From assembly GCF_902459555.1 (NCBI RefSeq), contig NZ_CABPSM010000008.1:124001-188000 (forward strand): a stretch of DNA of 64,000 bases, read 5' to 3'. Both the position numbers and the translations under genes were made by a program. The notes below the pieces were generated by a model. That model did not search any database and was not told where the DNA came from. It was given only the letters and a program-made list of their open reading frames with translations. The DNA is from Pandoraea horticolens (lineage in GTDB: Bacteria > Pseudomonadota > Gammaproteobacteria > Burkholderiales > Burkholderiaceae). Positions 8,214 through 16,593 of this stretch are shown here, piece after piece. Every line of letters begins with the position of its first letter. Within the stretch, counting starts at the first letter, position 1.

Positions 8214-9614
8214 ATGTCGTTTCTCATCGTGCTCGCCGCATTGGCGTTTCTGATGTTGGTCGCGTATCGCGGCTATAGCGTGATTCTCTTTGCCCCCATT
8301 GCTGCGCTGGGCGCTATCCTGCTGACCAGCCCCGAAGCCGTCGCCCCCGTTTTTTCCGGCATCTTCATGGAGAAGCTGGTCGGCTTCGTCAAACTCTACC
8401 TGCCCGTCTTCCTGCTCGGCGCCGTGTTCGGCAAGGTCATCGAGCTATCCGGCTTCTCCGAGTCCATCGTCGCGGCAGCGATCAAGTACATCGGACGCAC
8501 ACGGGCCAATGCCGTCATCGTCGCGGTGTGTGCGCTGCTCACCTACGGCGGCGTTTCGTTGTTCGTCGTTGTGTTCGCGGTCTATCCGTTCGCGGCAGAA
8601 CTCTACCGGCAGAGCAATATTCCGAAACGGCTGATGCCCGGCGCCATTGCGTTGGGGGCTTTCAGCTTCACGATGGATTCGCTCCCGGGGACGCCGCAAA
8701 TCCAGAACATCATCCCCACCACGTTCTTCAAGACCACGGCGTGGGCGGCACCGGTGCTCGGCATTGCCGGCGCGCTCTTCATCATCGTGGTCGGGCTGAC
8801 CTATCTCGAGTGGCGTCGCCGGGTTGCCGCGGCCAACGGAGAAGGCTATGGCACTTCGTTGCTCAACGAACCCGAGCGCGTGAATTCGGACAATTTGCCG
8901 AATCCTTTCCTCGCCATTGCCCCGTTGATCCTCGTCGGCGTGGTCAACTATGCGCTCACGAAAGCCATTCCGCATTGGTATGGTGATCGCTTCGATGTGA
9001 CCCCCGACCTTCTTCCCGGCCTTCATGCGCCGTTGTCGGTCTCGATCAACAGCGTGGTCGCCATCTGGGCCGTGGAAGGTGCGTTGCTCACCGGTATCCT
9101 GCTGGTGCTGATTGCGGCATTCAGCAAAGTCCGCGACCGATTCGCGAATGGCACCAAGGTCGCCGTTTCCGGGGCGTTGCTCGCCACGCTCAACACAGCT
9201 TCCGAGTACGGTTTCGGCGGCGTCATCGCTGCGCTGCCGGGCTTTCTGGTGGTGGCAGACGCCCTGAAGAGCATTCCCAATCCGCTCGTCAACGCGGCTG
9301 TGTCGGTCTCGACACTTGCAGGCATTACGGGCTCGGCGTCGGGCGGTATGAGCATTGCGCTTGCCGCCATGTCTGATACCTTCATCAAGGCCGCGCAGGA
9401 GATGCACATTCCGCTCGAGGTACTGCATCGCGTCGTTGCGATGGCCAGCGGCGGCATGGACACACTGCCGCACAACGGCGCCGTCATCACGCTGCTCGCC
9501 GTCACGGGCTTGACGCACCGCGAATCGTATCGGGACATCTTCGCCGTGACCGTCATCAAGACGATGGCCGTGTTCTTCGTCATCGCGCTCTACTACGTGA
9601 CGGGCCTGGTTTGA
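8214..9614 (+). CDS. GntP-family permease, probably for 3-hydroxybutyrate
   Basis: A 466-residue inner-membrane proton symporter of the GntP (gluconate permease) family. About twelve hydrophobic segments run through the protein, and family-type stretches include LLTYGGVSLFVVVFAVYPFA, GAFSFTMDSLPGTPQ and SASGGMSIALAAMSDTF. ATG 8214 has a purine-rich GGAGAC about 6 bp upstream. The stop is 47 bp before the likely ATG of 3-hydroxybutyrate dehydrogenase, so the two are co-transcribed; this pairing suggests that the permease imports 3-hydroxybutyrate rather than gluconate. Controlled by the sigma-54 promoter at 8131-8146. Confidence 0.92.
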   Translation: MSFLIVLAALAFLMLVAYRGYSVILFAPIAALGAILLTSPEAVAPVFSGIFMEKLVGFVKLYLPVFLLGAVFGKVIELSGFSESIVAAAIKYIGRTRANAVIVAVCALLTYGGVSLFVVVFAVYPFAAELYRQSNIPKRLMPGAIALGAFSFTMDSLPGTPQIQNIIPTTFFKTTAWAAPVLGIAGALFIIVVGLTYLEWRRRVAAANGEGYGTSLLNEPERVNSDNLPNPFLAIAPLILVGVVNYALTKAIPHWYGDRFDVTPDLLPGLHAPLSVSINSVVAIWAVEGALLTGILLVLIAAFSKVRDRFANGTKVAVSGALLATLNTASEYGFGGVIAALPGFLVVADALKSIPNPLVNAAVSVSTLAGITGSASGGMSIALAAMSDTFIKAAQEMHIPLEVLHRVVAMASGGMDTLPHNGAVITLLAVTGLTHRESYRDIFAVTVIKTMAVFFVIALYYVTGLV

Positions 9615-9661
9615 ACATGACAGGCACGCACTCGATCCTCACGCATTCTTCTGGCGACACC

Positions 9662-10438
9662 ATGACGACTCTCAAGGGAAAAACCGCGCTTGTCACCGGC
9701 TCGACCAGTGGCATCGGCTTGGGCATCGCTCAGATGCTCGCACACGCGGGCGCAAACCTCGTGCTCAACGGCTTTGGCGATGCAGATGCTGCCGTCTCGG
9801 CCATCGAATCGATTGGCGCGCAAGTCATCCACCATGCAGCGGACATGCGCAGCGCTCATGAGATCGAAGCGATGTTTTCGGCCGCGCAAGCGCGCTTCGG
9901 CGGCGTTGACATTCTCGTCAACAATGCCGGCATTCAGCATGTCTCCCCCATCGCAACCTTCGATCCGGACAAATGGGACGACATCATTGCCATCAACCTC
10001 AGCTCGGCCTTCCATACGACGCGCCTCGCCCTTCCAGGCATGCGTGAGCGGAACTGGGGGCGGATTATCAACATCGCGTCGGTGCATGGTCTGGTCGGCT
10101 CCGCGAACAAATCGGCCTACGTGGCGGCCAAGCACGGGCTGGTGGGACTGACGAAGGTCACGGCACTGGAAACTGCGAAGACCGGTGTGACGTGCAACGC
10201 CATTTGCCCGGGCTTTGTGCTGACACCGTTGGTGCAGAAGCAGATCGACGATCTGGCCATGCGCGAGAACTTGTCTGCCGACGACGCGCGCGCTCGCTTG
10301 CTGGGAGAAAAGCAGCCGTCGGGGGAGTTCGTGACACCCGAAGCCTTGGGAAATGTGGCTCTGATGCTCTGCTCGCCGATGGCGTCCGAGGTGCGCGGCG
10401 CAACGTGGGCCGTCGACGGCGGCTGGACCGCGCAGTAA
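9662..10438 (+). CDS. hbdH: 3-hydroxybutyrate dehydrogenase (SDR)
   Basis: A 258-residue short-chain dehydrogenase that oxidises (R)-3-hydroxybutyrate to acetoacetate with NAD+. The cofactor motif is GSTSGIGLG near the N-terminus, followed by NNAG, the catalytic Ser in NIASVHGLVGS, YVAAKHG with the Tyr-Lys pair, and the family-typical tail QKQIDDLA, GEKQPSGEFVTPE and TWAVDGGWTAQ. The frame is open to 9611, but ATG 9662 gives the usual family N-terminus (MTTLKGKTALVTGS). It is the second gene of the sigma-54 operon and links substrate uptake to central metabolism (poly-3-hydroxybutyrate or ketone-body use). Confidence 0.94.
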   Translation: MTTLKGKTALVTGSTSGIGLGIAQMLAHAGANLVLNGFGDADAAVSAIESIGAQVIHHAADMRSAHEIEAMFSAAQARFGGVDILVNNAGIQHVSPIATFDPDKWDDIIAINLSSAFHTTRLALPGMRERNWGRIINIASVHGLVGSANKSAYVAAKHGLVGLTKVTALETAKTGVTCNAICPGFVLTPLVQKQIDDLAMRENLSADDARARLLGEKQPSGEFVTPEALGNVALMLCSPMASEVRGATWAVDGGWTAQ

Positions 10439-10454
10439 CGCTTAATCAGTAGTC

Positions 10455-10482
10455 CGGACCCTTGCTGGCGAGCTTGGGTCCG
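10455..10482 (+). terminator. Hairpin after the 3-hydroxybutyrate operon
   Basis: CGGACCC (10455-10461) pairs with GGGTCCG (10476-10482), with a further GCT/AGC pairing inside. It begins 16 bp after the dehydrogenase stop. There is no T-run, so intrinsic termination is uncertain, but the position fits an operon end. Confidence 0.5.
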
Positions 10483-10572
10483 TCGATGTCAGAACGTTTG
10501 TGAAAGATAACGCATAAGCTGCGATTCGGTTGTCATTGATTTGGTAAATCTCAATAATCAAATGCTTCTCAT

Positions 10573-10632
10573 CTAGCTTGTGACGTTGACCGCCTTCCAT
10601 GTGCCGGACGCCGTCTTGACGATGGTCGCCAT
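10573..10632 (-). pseudogene. N-terminal relic of a phage-type (tyrosine) integrase
   Basis: ATG 10632 opens a 19-codon frame, MATIVKTASGTWKAV then NVTS and a stop. The first 15 residues look like the very start of Burkholderiales site-specific integrases (the arm-binding domain beginning M-A-S/T-I-V-K-T-x-S-G-T-W-K-A). Everything after that is gone. It lies about 100 bp from the 3' end of tRNA-Thr, a common attachment site for integrative elements, so it is best read as the scar of a lost or decayed island. Confidence 0.55.
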
Positions 10633-10689
10633 GTACCTGCTCTGAGAGTTTGCTGTACTGAAAATATACTTTTCAACACCCAGAATGCA

Positions 10690-10722
10690 CAAGGGGCTAC
10701 GTGAAAATCACGTAACCCCTTG
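10690..10722 (-). terminator. Hairpin downstream of tRNA-Thr
   Basis: CAAGGGGCTACGTGA and TCACGTAACCCCTTG form a 15-bp stem with one mismatch and a 3-nt loop, starting 8 bp beyond the encoded CCA of the tRNA on the minus strand. There is no strong T-run. It is probably the transcript end or a processing stem of the tRNA. Confidence 0.65.
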
Positions 10723-10729
10723 CTGTATA

Positions 10730-10805
<76 letters not shown>

Positions 10806-10928
10806 GAAGTCGCGTATTGTAACCGATTCATCGGCCACTGCGGCTACCTGACGGTGAAAAATCGTCCGCGGACGCGGGCAATTGGGGGAATGCTCGGAGG
10901 CACCTCCCCACTCACCCGCTATCGCGTA

Positions 10929-11390
10929 TTACTTCACCACCTTCAGGCGAGCGCGACCGGCGTTACCACCCGCTGGCGCGTTGCCATCCGGTCGCGGTGG
11001 CTCCGGATCGTCATCGCCCGGCTCCTGCACCACCGATGGCACGGCTTCCAACTCCGTACCTTCGTCCGCAGACGCCTGCTTGTCGACCGGGAATGCCATC
11101 CCCTGACCATTCTCACGGGCATAAATCGCCAGCACGTTCGGTACCTGCACTTCCACCTTCTGTGAGATACCCCCGAAGCGGGCGCTGAATTCAATCCAGT
11201 CGTTGCCCATCTGCAATCCGCTAGTGGCGTCGAAACTGATGTTCAGCACAATCTCGCCATCTTTCACAAACTCGCGCGGAACTCGCGTCTTGGCATCGAC
11301 ATGCACGGCCAAATACGGTGTGTATCCGTTGTCGGTACACCACTCGTACAGCGCGCGCAGTAGATAAGGCTTGGTAGACGTTTCAGGCAT
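10929..11390 (-). CDS. sspB: SspB, ClpXP protease specificity-enhancing factor
   Basis: A 153-residue adaptor that binds ssrA-tagged or other substrates and tethers them to ClpX. The folded N-terminal domain covers about residues 5-110 (PYLLRALYEWCTDNGYTPYL, FVKDGEIVLNIS and FSARFGGISQKVEVQV). It is followed by an acidic, proline-rich linker and a basic tail RARLKVVK, the ClpX-docking XB motif. It follows sspA (76-bp gap) as in other proteobacteria, so co-transcription is likely. Confidence 0.95.
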   Translation of the reverse strand: MPETSTKPYLLRALYEWCTDNGYTPYLAVHVDAKTRVPREFVKDGEIVLNISFDATSGLQMGNDWIEFSARFGGISQKVEVQVPNVLAIYARENGQGMAFPVDKQASADEGTELEAVPSVVQEPGDDDPEPPRPDGNAPAGGNAGRARLKVVK

Positions 11391-11466
11391 ATAACCAACT
11401 CACCCCGCCGCGAAACCCGCTCACCACCCTCGGCAAGCCAGCTTCGCCAGCAGGCAATTCAACGCA

Positions 11467-12078
11467 TTAGCGACGCATGACCTTTTCGGACGGCGTCAGC
11501 GCTTCAATGTACGCCGGACGGCTGAAAATCCGCTCGGCATACTTCATCAACGGCGCAGCATTCTTCGACAATTCAATGCCGTAGTGATCCAGACGCCACA
11601 GCAGCGGCGCGATCGCCACGTCGAGCATCGAGAACTCTTCGCCCAGCATGTACTTGTTCTTAACGAAAATCGGCGCAAGCTGCGTCAAACGATCACGAAT
11701 CGCACCTCGCGCCTTCTCGTGCGTCTTCTCAGCCGCTTTGCCCTTTTCGTTTTCAAGCGAGCTGACATGCACAAACAACTCTTTCTCGAAATTGAACAGG
11801 AACAAGCGCGCACGCGCACGCTGCACCGGATCGGCCGGCATCAACTGCGGATGCGGGAACCGCTCGTCAATGTACTCATTGATGATGTTCGATTCGTACA
11901 GAATCAGGTCGCGCTCGACAAGAATCGGCACCTGACCGTACGGGTTCATCACCGCAATGTCTTCCGGCTTGTTGAACAGGTCGACGTCACGGATTTCAAA
12001 ATCCATGCCTTTTTCGAACAGAACCAGCCGGCAACGCTGGGAGAAGGGGCACGTAGTGCCCGAGTACAAAACCATCAT
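11467..12078 (-). CDS. sspA: SspA, stringent starvation protein A (GST fold)
   Basis: A 203-residue glutathione-S-transferase-fold protein that binds RNA polymerase and alters transcription in starvation and acid stress. The thioredoxin-like N-terminal domain begins MMVLYSGTTCPFSQRCRLVL and contains NPYGQVPILVERDLILYES; the C-terminal helical domain includes MLGEEFSMLDVAIAPLLWRL. SspA proteins lack GST activity. It sits between petC and sspB. A hairpin with a T-run separates it from petC, so it may have its own promoter or depend on read-through. Confidence 0.95.
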   Translation of the reverse strand: MMVLYSGTTCPFSQRCRLVLFEKGMDFEIRDVDLFNKPEDIAVMNPYGQVPILVERDLILYESNIINEYIDERFPHPQLMPADPVQRARARLFLFNFEKELFVHVSSLENEKGKAAEKTHEKARGAIRDRLTQLAPIFVKNKYMLGEEFSMLDVAIAPLLWRLDHYGIELSKNAAPLMKYAERIFSRPAYIEALTPSEKVMRR

Positions 12079-12100
12079 AGCGCGTCTTCCTTAAAAACCA

Positions 12101-12146
12101 ACGGGGCCGGGGCGGGAAATCGACGCTTCCCAAACCCTGGCCCCGT
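12101..12146 (-). terminator. Terminator or attenuator between petC and sspA
   Basis: ACGGGGCC (12101-12108) and GGCCCCGT (12139-12146) are exact complements. On the minus strand the stem is followed by TTGGTTTTTAAGG, which looks like an intrinsic terminator after petC. The 30-nt loop is long, so partial read-through into sspA is possible. Confidence 0.6.
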
Positions 12147-12161
12147 CGTACAGACGTTATT

Positions 12162-12881
12162 TTACTTCACGTCCTTCCAATAGGCCGCATTCAGGCGCCA
12201 GGCAAGTACCGTAAAGAGTCCCAAGAACAACAAAACCCAGACACCCAACTGCCGGCGCGTGCGTTGCACCGGTTCTGACATCCAATCCAGATAAGATACC
12301 AGATCAGCCACGGCAGAATCGAATTCCACCGGTTTCATCGTCCCTTGCGTGATCTGAACGTACTGCGCCGGACCATGCTCCGCACCCTCTACGCCCTTCA
12401 AGCCGCGCTGTCCCTGCAACTGCCAGAACGGGTTCGGCATGCCCACATTCGGAAACGCCAAATTGTTCCAACCCGTCGGCCGGGCATCGTCCCGATAGAA
12501 CGTACGCAAGTAGGTGTAGAGCCAGTCCGTCCCCCGCGCCCGCGCCTCAACTGACAGATCTGGCGGCGCCGAACCGAACCACTCTTTAGCATCGGCCGTG
12601 CGCATGGCCACGGTCATCGTCTCGCCAATCTTGTCCGTCGTAAAGAGCAGATTGTCCTTGATCTCCGTGTCCGACAATCCCAGATCTTTCAGGCGCGAAT
12701 ACCGCATCGACGCCGCCGAGTGGCAGTTCAGACAGTAGTTCACGAACAGCTTCGCGCCGCGCTGCAGCGAGGCGAGATCGTCGATCCGGTTGGGCGCCGT
12801 GTCGAGCGCCACACCCTCTTCAGCAAAAGCCGGCGCCGTGAAACCACTCAGGAGCGCCAGGATAAGCAACAGTTTTCTCAT
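12162..12881 (-). CDS. petC: Ubiquinol-cytochrome c reductase, cytochrome c1 subunit
   Basis: The 239-residue cytochrome c1 of the respiratory bc1 complex; it passes electrons from the Rieske protein to soluble cytochrome c. A cleavable signal peptide (MRKLLLILALLSGFTAPAFA) is followed by the haem-binding CLNCH at residues 50-54. MRYSRLKDLGLS and WLYTYLRTFYRDDARPTGWN are typical of the family, and a C-terminal anchor (about 210-232) holds it in the membrane. It is third in the petA-petB-petC operon, 31 bp after petB. Confidence 0.96.
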   Translation of the reverse strand: MRKLLLILALLSGFTAPAFAEEGVALDTAPNRIDDLASLQRGAKLFVNYCLNCHSAASMRYSRLKDLGLSDTEIKDNLLFTTDKIGETMTVAMRTADAKEWFGSAPPDLSVEARARGTDWLYTYLRTFYRDDARPTGWNNLAFPNVGMPNPFWQLQGQRGLKGVEGAEHGPAQYVQITQGTMKPVEFDSAVADLVSYLDWMSEPVQRTRRQLGVWVLLFLGLFTVLAWRLNAAYWKDVK

Positions 12882-12912
12882 CTTGATATCCCTAGTCGTC
12901 GTTTGCGTACGC

Positions 12913-14298
12913 TCAGTGCGCCGCGAAGGTCACGCGCTCCGGCACCGGCTTGAACGTGCCCCGTTTGCTCCAGAGCGGCATCAACCAGAAGAACCCGAAG
13001 TAGTACAGCGCGCCGACCTGCGAGATCGCGGTCTTCACGGGCGTCGGTTCCTGGATCCCCAGATACCCCAGCACAGCAAAAACGACGACGAGAATACCCA
13101 ACAGCACTTTGTGGAATCCCGGACGATACCGAATCGACTTCACAGGGCTATGGTCCAGCCACGGCAGGAAGAACAGCGTAACCACCGCGCCCCCCATCAC
13201 CACCACACCCCAGAACTTGGCTTCGATCAGGTACATCGCCAGCAGCAGCAACACCACGCCGCCAGATGCCGCAACCTTCGTGGTCGCCGCCGCCTTCCCC
13301 TTCACCCACCAGATGGCCGTGACGATCACCGCCAGCACCATGAGCACGTGCTTGAAGTCATCGGTCGTAGCGCGCAACATCGAGTAGAACGGCGTGAAAT
13401 ACCACACCGGCGCGATGTGCGGGGGCGTCTTCAGCGGATCGGACGGGATGAAGTTGTTCGCTTCCAGGAAGTAACCGCCCATCGTCGGCGCGAAAAACAC
13501 GATCGCCGAGAACACCATCAGGAACACGCCCACGCCCATGATGTCGTGCACCGTGTAATACGGATGGAACGGAATGCCGTCGAGCGGCCGGCCGTTAGCG
13601 TCCTTCTTGTCCTTGATCTCGATGCCGTCCGGGTTGTTCGACCCGACTTCATGCAGCGCAATGATGTGCGCAACGATCAGCCCGATAAGCACCAGCGGGA
13701 CGGCGATCACGTGGAACGCGAAGAAGCGGTTCAGCGTGGCGTCCGACACGACGTAATCGCCGCGAATCCACAGCGACAGATCCGGACCGATGAACGGGAT
13801 CGCCGAGAACAGATTCACGATCACCTGCGCGCCCCAGTACGACATCTGCCCCCAGGGAAGCAGATAGCCCATGAACGCTTCGGCCATCAGGCACAGGAAT
13901 ATCAGGCAGCCGAACACCCATACCAGTTCGCGCGGTTTGCGATACGAGCCGTACAAAAGCCCGCGGAACATGTGCAGATACACCACGACGAAGAACATCG
14001 AGGCACCCGTCGAGTGCATATAGCGAATGAGCCAGCCCCACGGCACTTCGCGCATGATGTACTCGACCGACGCGAACGCGAGGTTGGCGTCGGGTTTGTA
14101 ATTCATCACCAGGAAAATACCGGTGAGGATCTGAATCACCAGCACCAGCATGGCCAGCGATCCGAAAAAATACCAGAAGTTGAAATTCTTGGGCGCGTAA
14201 TACTCGGACGCGTGCTCCTTCCAGAGCTGGCTGAGCGGAAAGCGGCGATCGATCCAGCCCAGCAAGCCCGTCGTGTCGACCTGTTTGTCGGCGGCCAT
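12913..14298 (-). CDS. petB: Ubiquinol-cytochrome c reductase, cytochrome b subunit
   Basis: A 461-residue multi-span membrane protein that carries both b haems and the quinol-oxidising and quinone-reducing sites. Haem-ligand histidines lie in IRYMHSTGASMFFVVVYLHM and in AFHVIAVPLVLIGLIVAH. The Qo-site motif, PEWY in many organisms, reads PVWY here (HIAPVWYFTPFYSML). A C-terminal extension with extra membrane segments, common in betaproteobacteria, follows. The start lies 2 bp after the petA stop, implying translational coupling. Confidence 0.96.
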   Translation of the reverse strand: MAADKQVDTTGLLGWIDRRFPLSQLWKEHASEYYAPKNFNFWYFFGSLAMLVLVIQILTGIFLVMNYKPDANLAFASVEYIMREVPWGWLIRYMHSTGASMFFVVVYLHMFRGLLYGSYRKPRELVWVFGCLIFLCLMAEAFMGYLLPWGQMSYWGAQVIVNLFSAIPFIGPDLSLWIRGDYVVSDATLNRFFAFHVIAVPLVLIGLIVAHIIALHEVGSNNPDGIEIKDKKDANGRPLDGIPFHPYYTVHDIMGVGVFLMVFSAIVFFAPTMGGYFLEANNFIPSDPLKTPPHIAPVWYFTPFYSMLRATTDDFKHVLMVLAVIVTAIWWVKGKAAATTKVAASGGVVLLLLAMYLIEAKFWGVVVMGGAVVTLFFLPWLDHSPVKSIRYRPGFHKVLLGILVVVFAVLGYLGIQEPTPVKTAISQVGALYYFGFFWLMPLWSKRGTFKPVPERVTFAAH

Positions 14299-14300
14299 GA

Positions 14301-14915
14301 TTACGCTTCTCCTTTTTCGTCTTTACCGATCACGAGCTTGGTGTCGTTCACGAACATGAAACGAGGAACGTCGAGATTCTTTGGCGCCGGCTTGTTCTTG
14401 AAGACACGGCCCGACATATCGTAGGTGGAACCATGGCACGGGCACAGGAAGCCCGGATCGTGGCCCAGCGCGGCGTTGGTATTCGCCTGATAGGGGCCGG
14501 AAGGGATACAACCGAGGTGGGTACAGATGCCGACGACTACGAGCAGATCTTTATGCTCGGCACGCGCGCGGAACGCGTTCTTGCAATAGTCGGGCATCGG
14601 GTAAGAAAACGTTTCCTTGGAGTCCGGATCAGCCAGCTCCGCCGTCACTTTGGACAGCGAAGCCATCTCTTCCGGCGTGCGACGCACGATCCACACAGGC
14701 AGACCCCGCCACGCCACGGTCATCTTCTCACCGGGCTTGAGGTTGCTGATGTCGGCTTCGACCGGCGCCCCACCTGCCTTGGCGCGCTCCGAGGGTTCGA
14801 GGGAACTGACGAAAGGAACCAGTGTTGCAACGCCGCCCACACCTCCAGCTACGGACGTCGCAATCAACAGATTCCGGCGGCTACTGTCGACGGCCTTTTC
14901 TTGATTGTCACTCAT
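14301..14915 (-). CDS. petA: Ubiquinol-cytochrome c reductase, Rieske iron-sulfur subunit
   Basis: A 204-residue Rieske protein. The N-terminal SSRRNLLIATSVAGG is a twin-arginine-type anchor, and the 2Fe-2S cluster is bound by CTHLGC and CPCHGS. ATG 14915 (MSDNQEKAVDSSRR) fits known proteins better than the upstream in-frame start at 14927. It is first in petABC and depends on the Tat system, whose genes are about 5 kb away. The gap to mscL is 417 bp and divergent, so the operon promoter should lie there. Confidence 0.96.
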   Translation of the reverse strand: MSDNQEKAVDSSRRNLLIATSVAGGVGGVATLVPFVSSLEPSERAKAGGAPVEADISNLKPGEKMTVAWRGLPVWIVRRTPEEMASLSKVTAELADPDSKETFSYPMPDYCKNAFRARAEHKDLLVVVGICTHLGCIPSGPYQANTNAALGHDPGFLCPCHGSTYDMSGRVFKNKPAPKNLDVPRFMFVNDTKLVIGKDEKGEA

Positions 14916-15332
14916 CACAAGCCCCACACGGTTGAATTGGTATTTCCGTCAACCTGAAATCATACGCGAGCGTAAATGCCTGAAACAACGGCAAAACGCC
15001 CCAGTCTCCTAGTGGTTTTCGCGTATTTTCAAAGGATTAACGTACCCTGCGGGTGGCTAACGCTCACCCGGGGTTTCGCTTCTGGGATGCTGCACGAGAA
15101 TCGCTATGATCGCCGCTTTCGTTGACGCGTGCACGACATTTAGTCATCATTTTCCCAGTCTCGTCCCGGTGACATCGTGCGCGGCCTGTGGCAATCGCGT
15201 GACATTTATTCGACGTTGCCGATGCCGCTGCCTTGCGGCCCGCATGGAGTTACCGGTCAATCAATGCCAATTCGTGAGGGCTGGCGCAGCGATGCTCCCC
15301 CCGGCCACTCATCAAAACAGCGGAGGAATGGC
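14916..15332. other. Divergent intergenic region petA / mscL
   Basis: 417 bp without a convincing gene. It must hold the petABC promoter (minus) and the mscL promoter (plus). The only structure I see is an inverted repeat, CGGGTG (15050-15055) and CACCCG (15065-15070). No clear -35/-10 pair stands out by eye. Confidence 0.5.
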
Positions 15333-15779
15333 ATGAGCTTCATGTCGGAATTCAAGGAATTTGCCGTCAAAGGCAACGTAATCGATCTGGCCGTCGGTGT
15401 GATTATCGGCGGTGCCTTTGGCAAGATCGTCGATTCGGTCGTCAAAGACCTGATCATGCCGATTGTCGGCGCGATCTTCGGCGGTCTCGACTTCTCGAGC
15501 AAGTTCATCCTGCTCGGCACCATTCCGCCGGACTTCAAAGGCAATCCGACGTCCTACGCCGACCTGACCAAAGCCGGTGTGGCCGCCTTCGGTTACGGCA
15601 ACTTCATCACCGTTGCCCTCAACTTCCTGATTCTGGCATTCATCATCTTTCTGATGGTCAAACAGGTCAACCGGCTCAAGCGCCCGGCACCGGAAGCCCC
15701 GACAGCACCCGCCCCCACCCCGGAAGACATCGTTCTGTTGCGCGAAATCCGCGACAGCCTGAAGAAACAGAACGGGTAA
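15333..15779 (+). CDS. mscL: Large-conductance mechanosensitive channel MscL
   Basis: A 148-residue channel that opens under membrane tension and releases solutes on osmotic downshock. The N-terminal helix [20 protein letters not shown] runs into TM1 ([20 protein letters not shown]), then a periplasmic loop, TM2 (about 80-105, [14 protein letters not shown]) and a cytoplasmic helix ending [15 protein letters not shown] 15333 has a perfect GGAGG 6 bp upstream; the longer open frame to 15177 is not needed. Confidence 0.97.
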   Translation: MSFMSEFKEFAVKGNVIDLAVGVIIGGAFGKIVDSVVKDLIMPIVGAIFGGLDFSSKFILLGTIPPDFKGNPTSYADLTKAGVAAFGYGNFITVALNFLILAFIIFLMVKQVNRLKRPAPEAPTAPAPTPEDIVLLREIRDSLKKQNG

Positions 15780-15787
15780 TATCGCCC

Positions 15788-15806
15788 GGGCGGCAACGCG
15801 CCGCCC
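15788..15806. terminator. Hairpin between mscL and the Nif3-like gene
   Basis: GGGCGGC (15788-15794) and GCCGCCC (15800-15806) with a 5-nt loop, placed between two convergent genes. GC-only, without a T-run; probably a shared end structure. Confidence 0.45.
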
Positions 15807-15825
15807 CTACCGGCGCTTGTTCAGG

Positions 15826-16575
15826 TCAGGCCGGGTTCGGCATATCGAAGAATCGATGCTCGAGCCCGAAGCGCGCCGCGATGTGCTCGCCAACGGCCTT
15901 CGCGCCGCCGCGTTCCGTCGCATGATGCCCCGCCGCCAGGTATCCCACCCCGCTTTCGAGCGCGAGGTGCTGAGTCGGTTCCGACACTTCGCCGCTAATG
16001 TAAACATCGGCCCCGGCCGCAATCGCCGCCTCGAAGAAGCCCTGCGCCCCACCGGTGCACCACGCCACTCGGCGCACTTCCCGGTTGGGATCGCCCAGCA
16101 TCAGGGGCACGCGCCCCAGCCGGGCCTCGACGTGCGCCGCAAGCGCCGCCAGTGTCGTCGGCTGCGCCGGGGCACCGAGCCAACCGAGCTCATCCGGACC
16201 GAAACGCCCGCCATCGTCGGCAAAACCGAACAATTTGCCCAGTTGTGCGTTATTCCCCAGCTCGGGATGCGCATCGAGCGGCAGGTGGTAAGCGAACAGG
16301 TTGATGTCATAACCGATCAACACCCCCAGACGACGGCGCTTCATCCCGGTAATCCGGGCATCTTCGTTCTTCCAGAAATAGCCGTGGTGGACGAGAACGG
16401 CATCGGCTCCCCAGTCGCGGGCAGCCTCGAGAAAGGCCAGGCTCGCGGTCACGCCACTGGCGATTTTCCGGATGTCGCTGCGCCCTTCGACCTGTAGGCC
16501 GTTCGGGCAGTAATCGCGAAATTGCGCGATTTGCAGGGTATCGTTCAGATACAATTCGAGTTCAACACGATTCAT
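15826..16575 (-). CDS. Nif3-like dinuclear metal centre hexameric protein
   Basis: A 249-residue member of the NIF3/YbgI/DUF34 family, whose hexameric toroid binds two metal ions per subunit. YbgI has been implicated in GTP-cyclohydrolase-I-like chemistry or repair, but the cellular role is unsettled. Family motifs are [25 protein letters not shown] (metal His pair), [15 protein letters not shown] and the C-terminal GHHATERGG. The start at 16575 is firm by homology and leaves only 18 bp to the divergent protease gene. Confidence 0.93.
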   Translation of the reverse strand: MNRVELELYLNDTLQIAQFRDYCPNGLQVEGRSDIRKIASGVTASLAFLEAARDWGADAVLVHHGYFWKNEDARITGMKRRRLGVLIGYDINLFAYHLPLDAHPELGNNAQLGKLFGFADDGGRFGPDELGWLGAPAQPTTLAALAAHVEARLGRVPLMLGDPNREVRRVAWCTGGAQGFFEAAIAAGADVYISGEVSEPTQHLALESGVGYLAAGHHATERGGAKAVGEHIAARFGLEHRFFDMPNPA

Positions 16576-16593
16576 ATAAGGTTCCGCTCTTTC

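Noticed and set aside
12790-14424. A 544-codon open frame antisense to petB
   Set aside because: Same explanation: His/Arg-rich shadow of a GC-rich gene whose own identity is certain.
15177-15332. A longer MscL starting near 15177
   Set aside because: The extra residues do not resemble MscL, and ATG 15333 has a perfect Shine-Dalgarno sequence and the family N-terminus.
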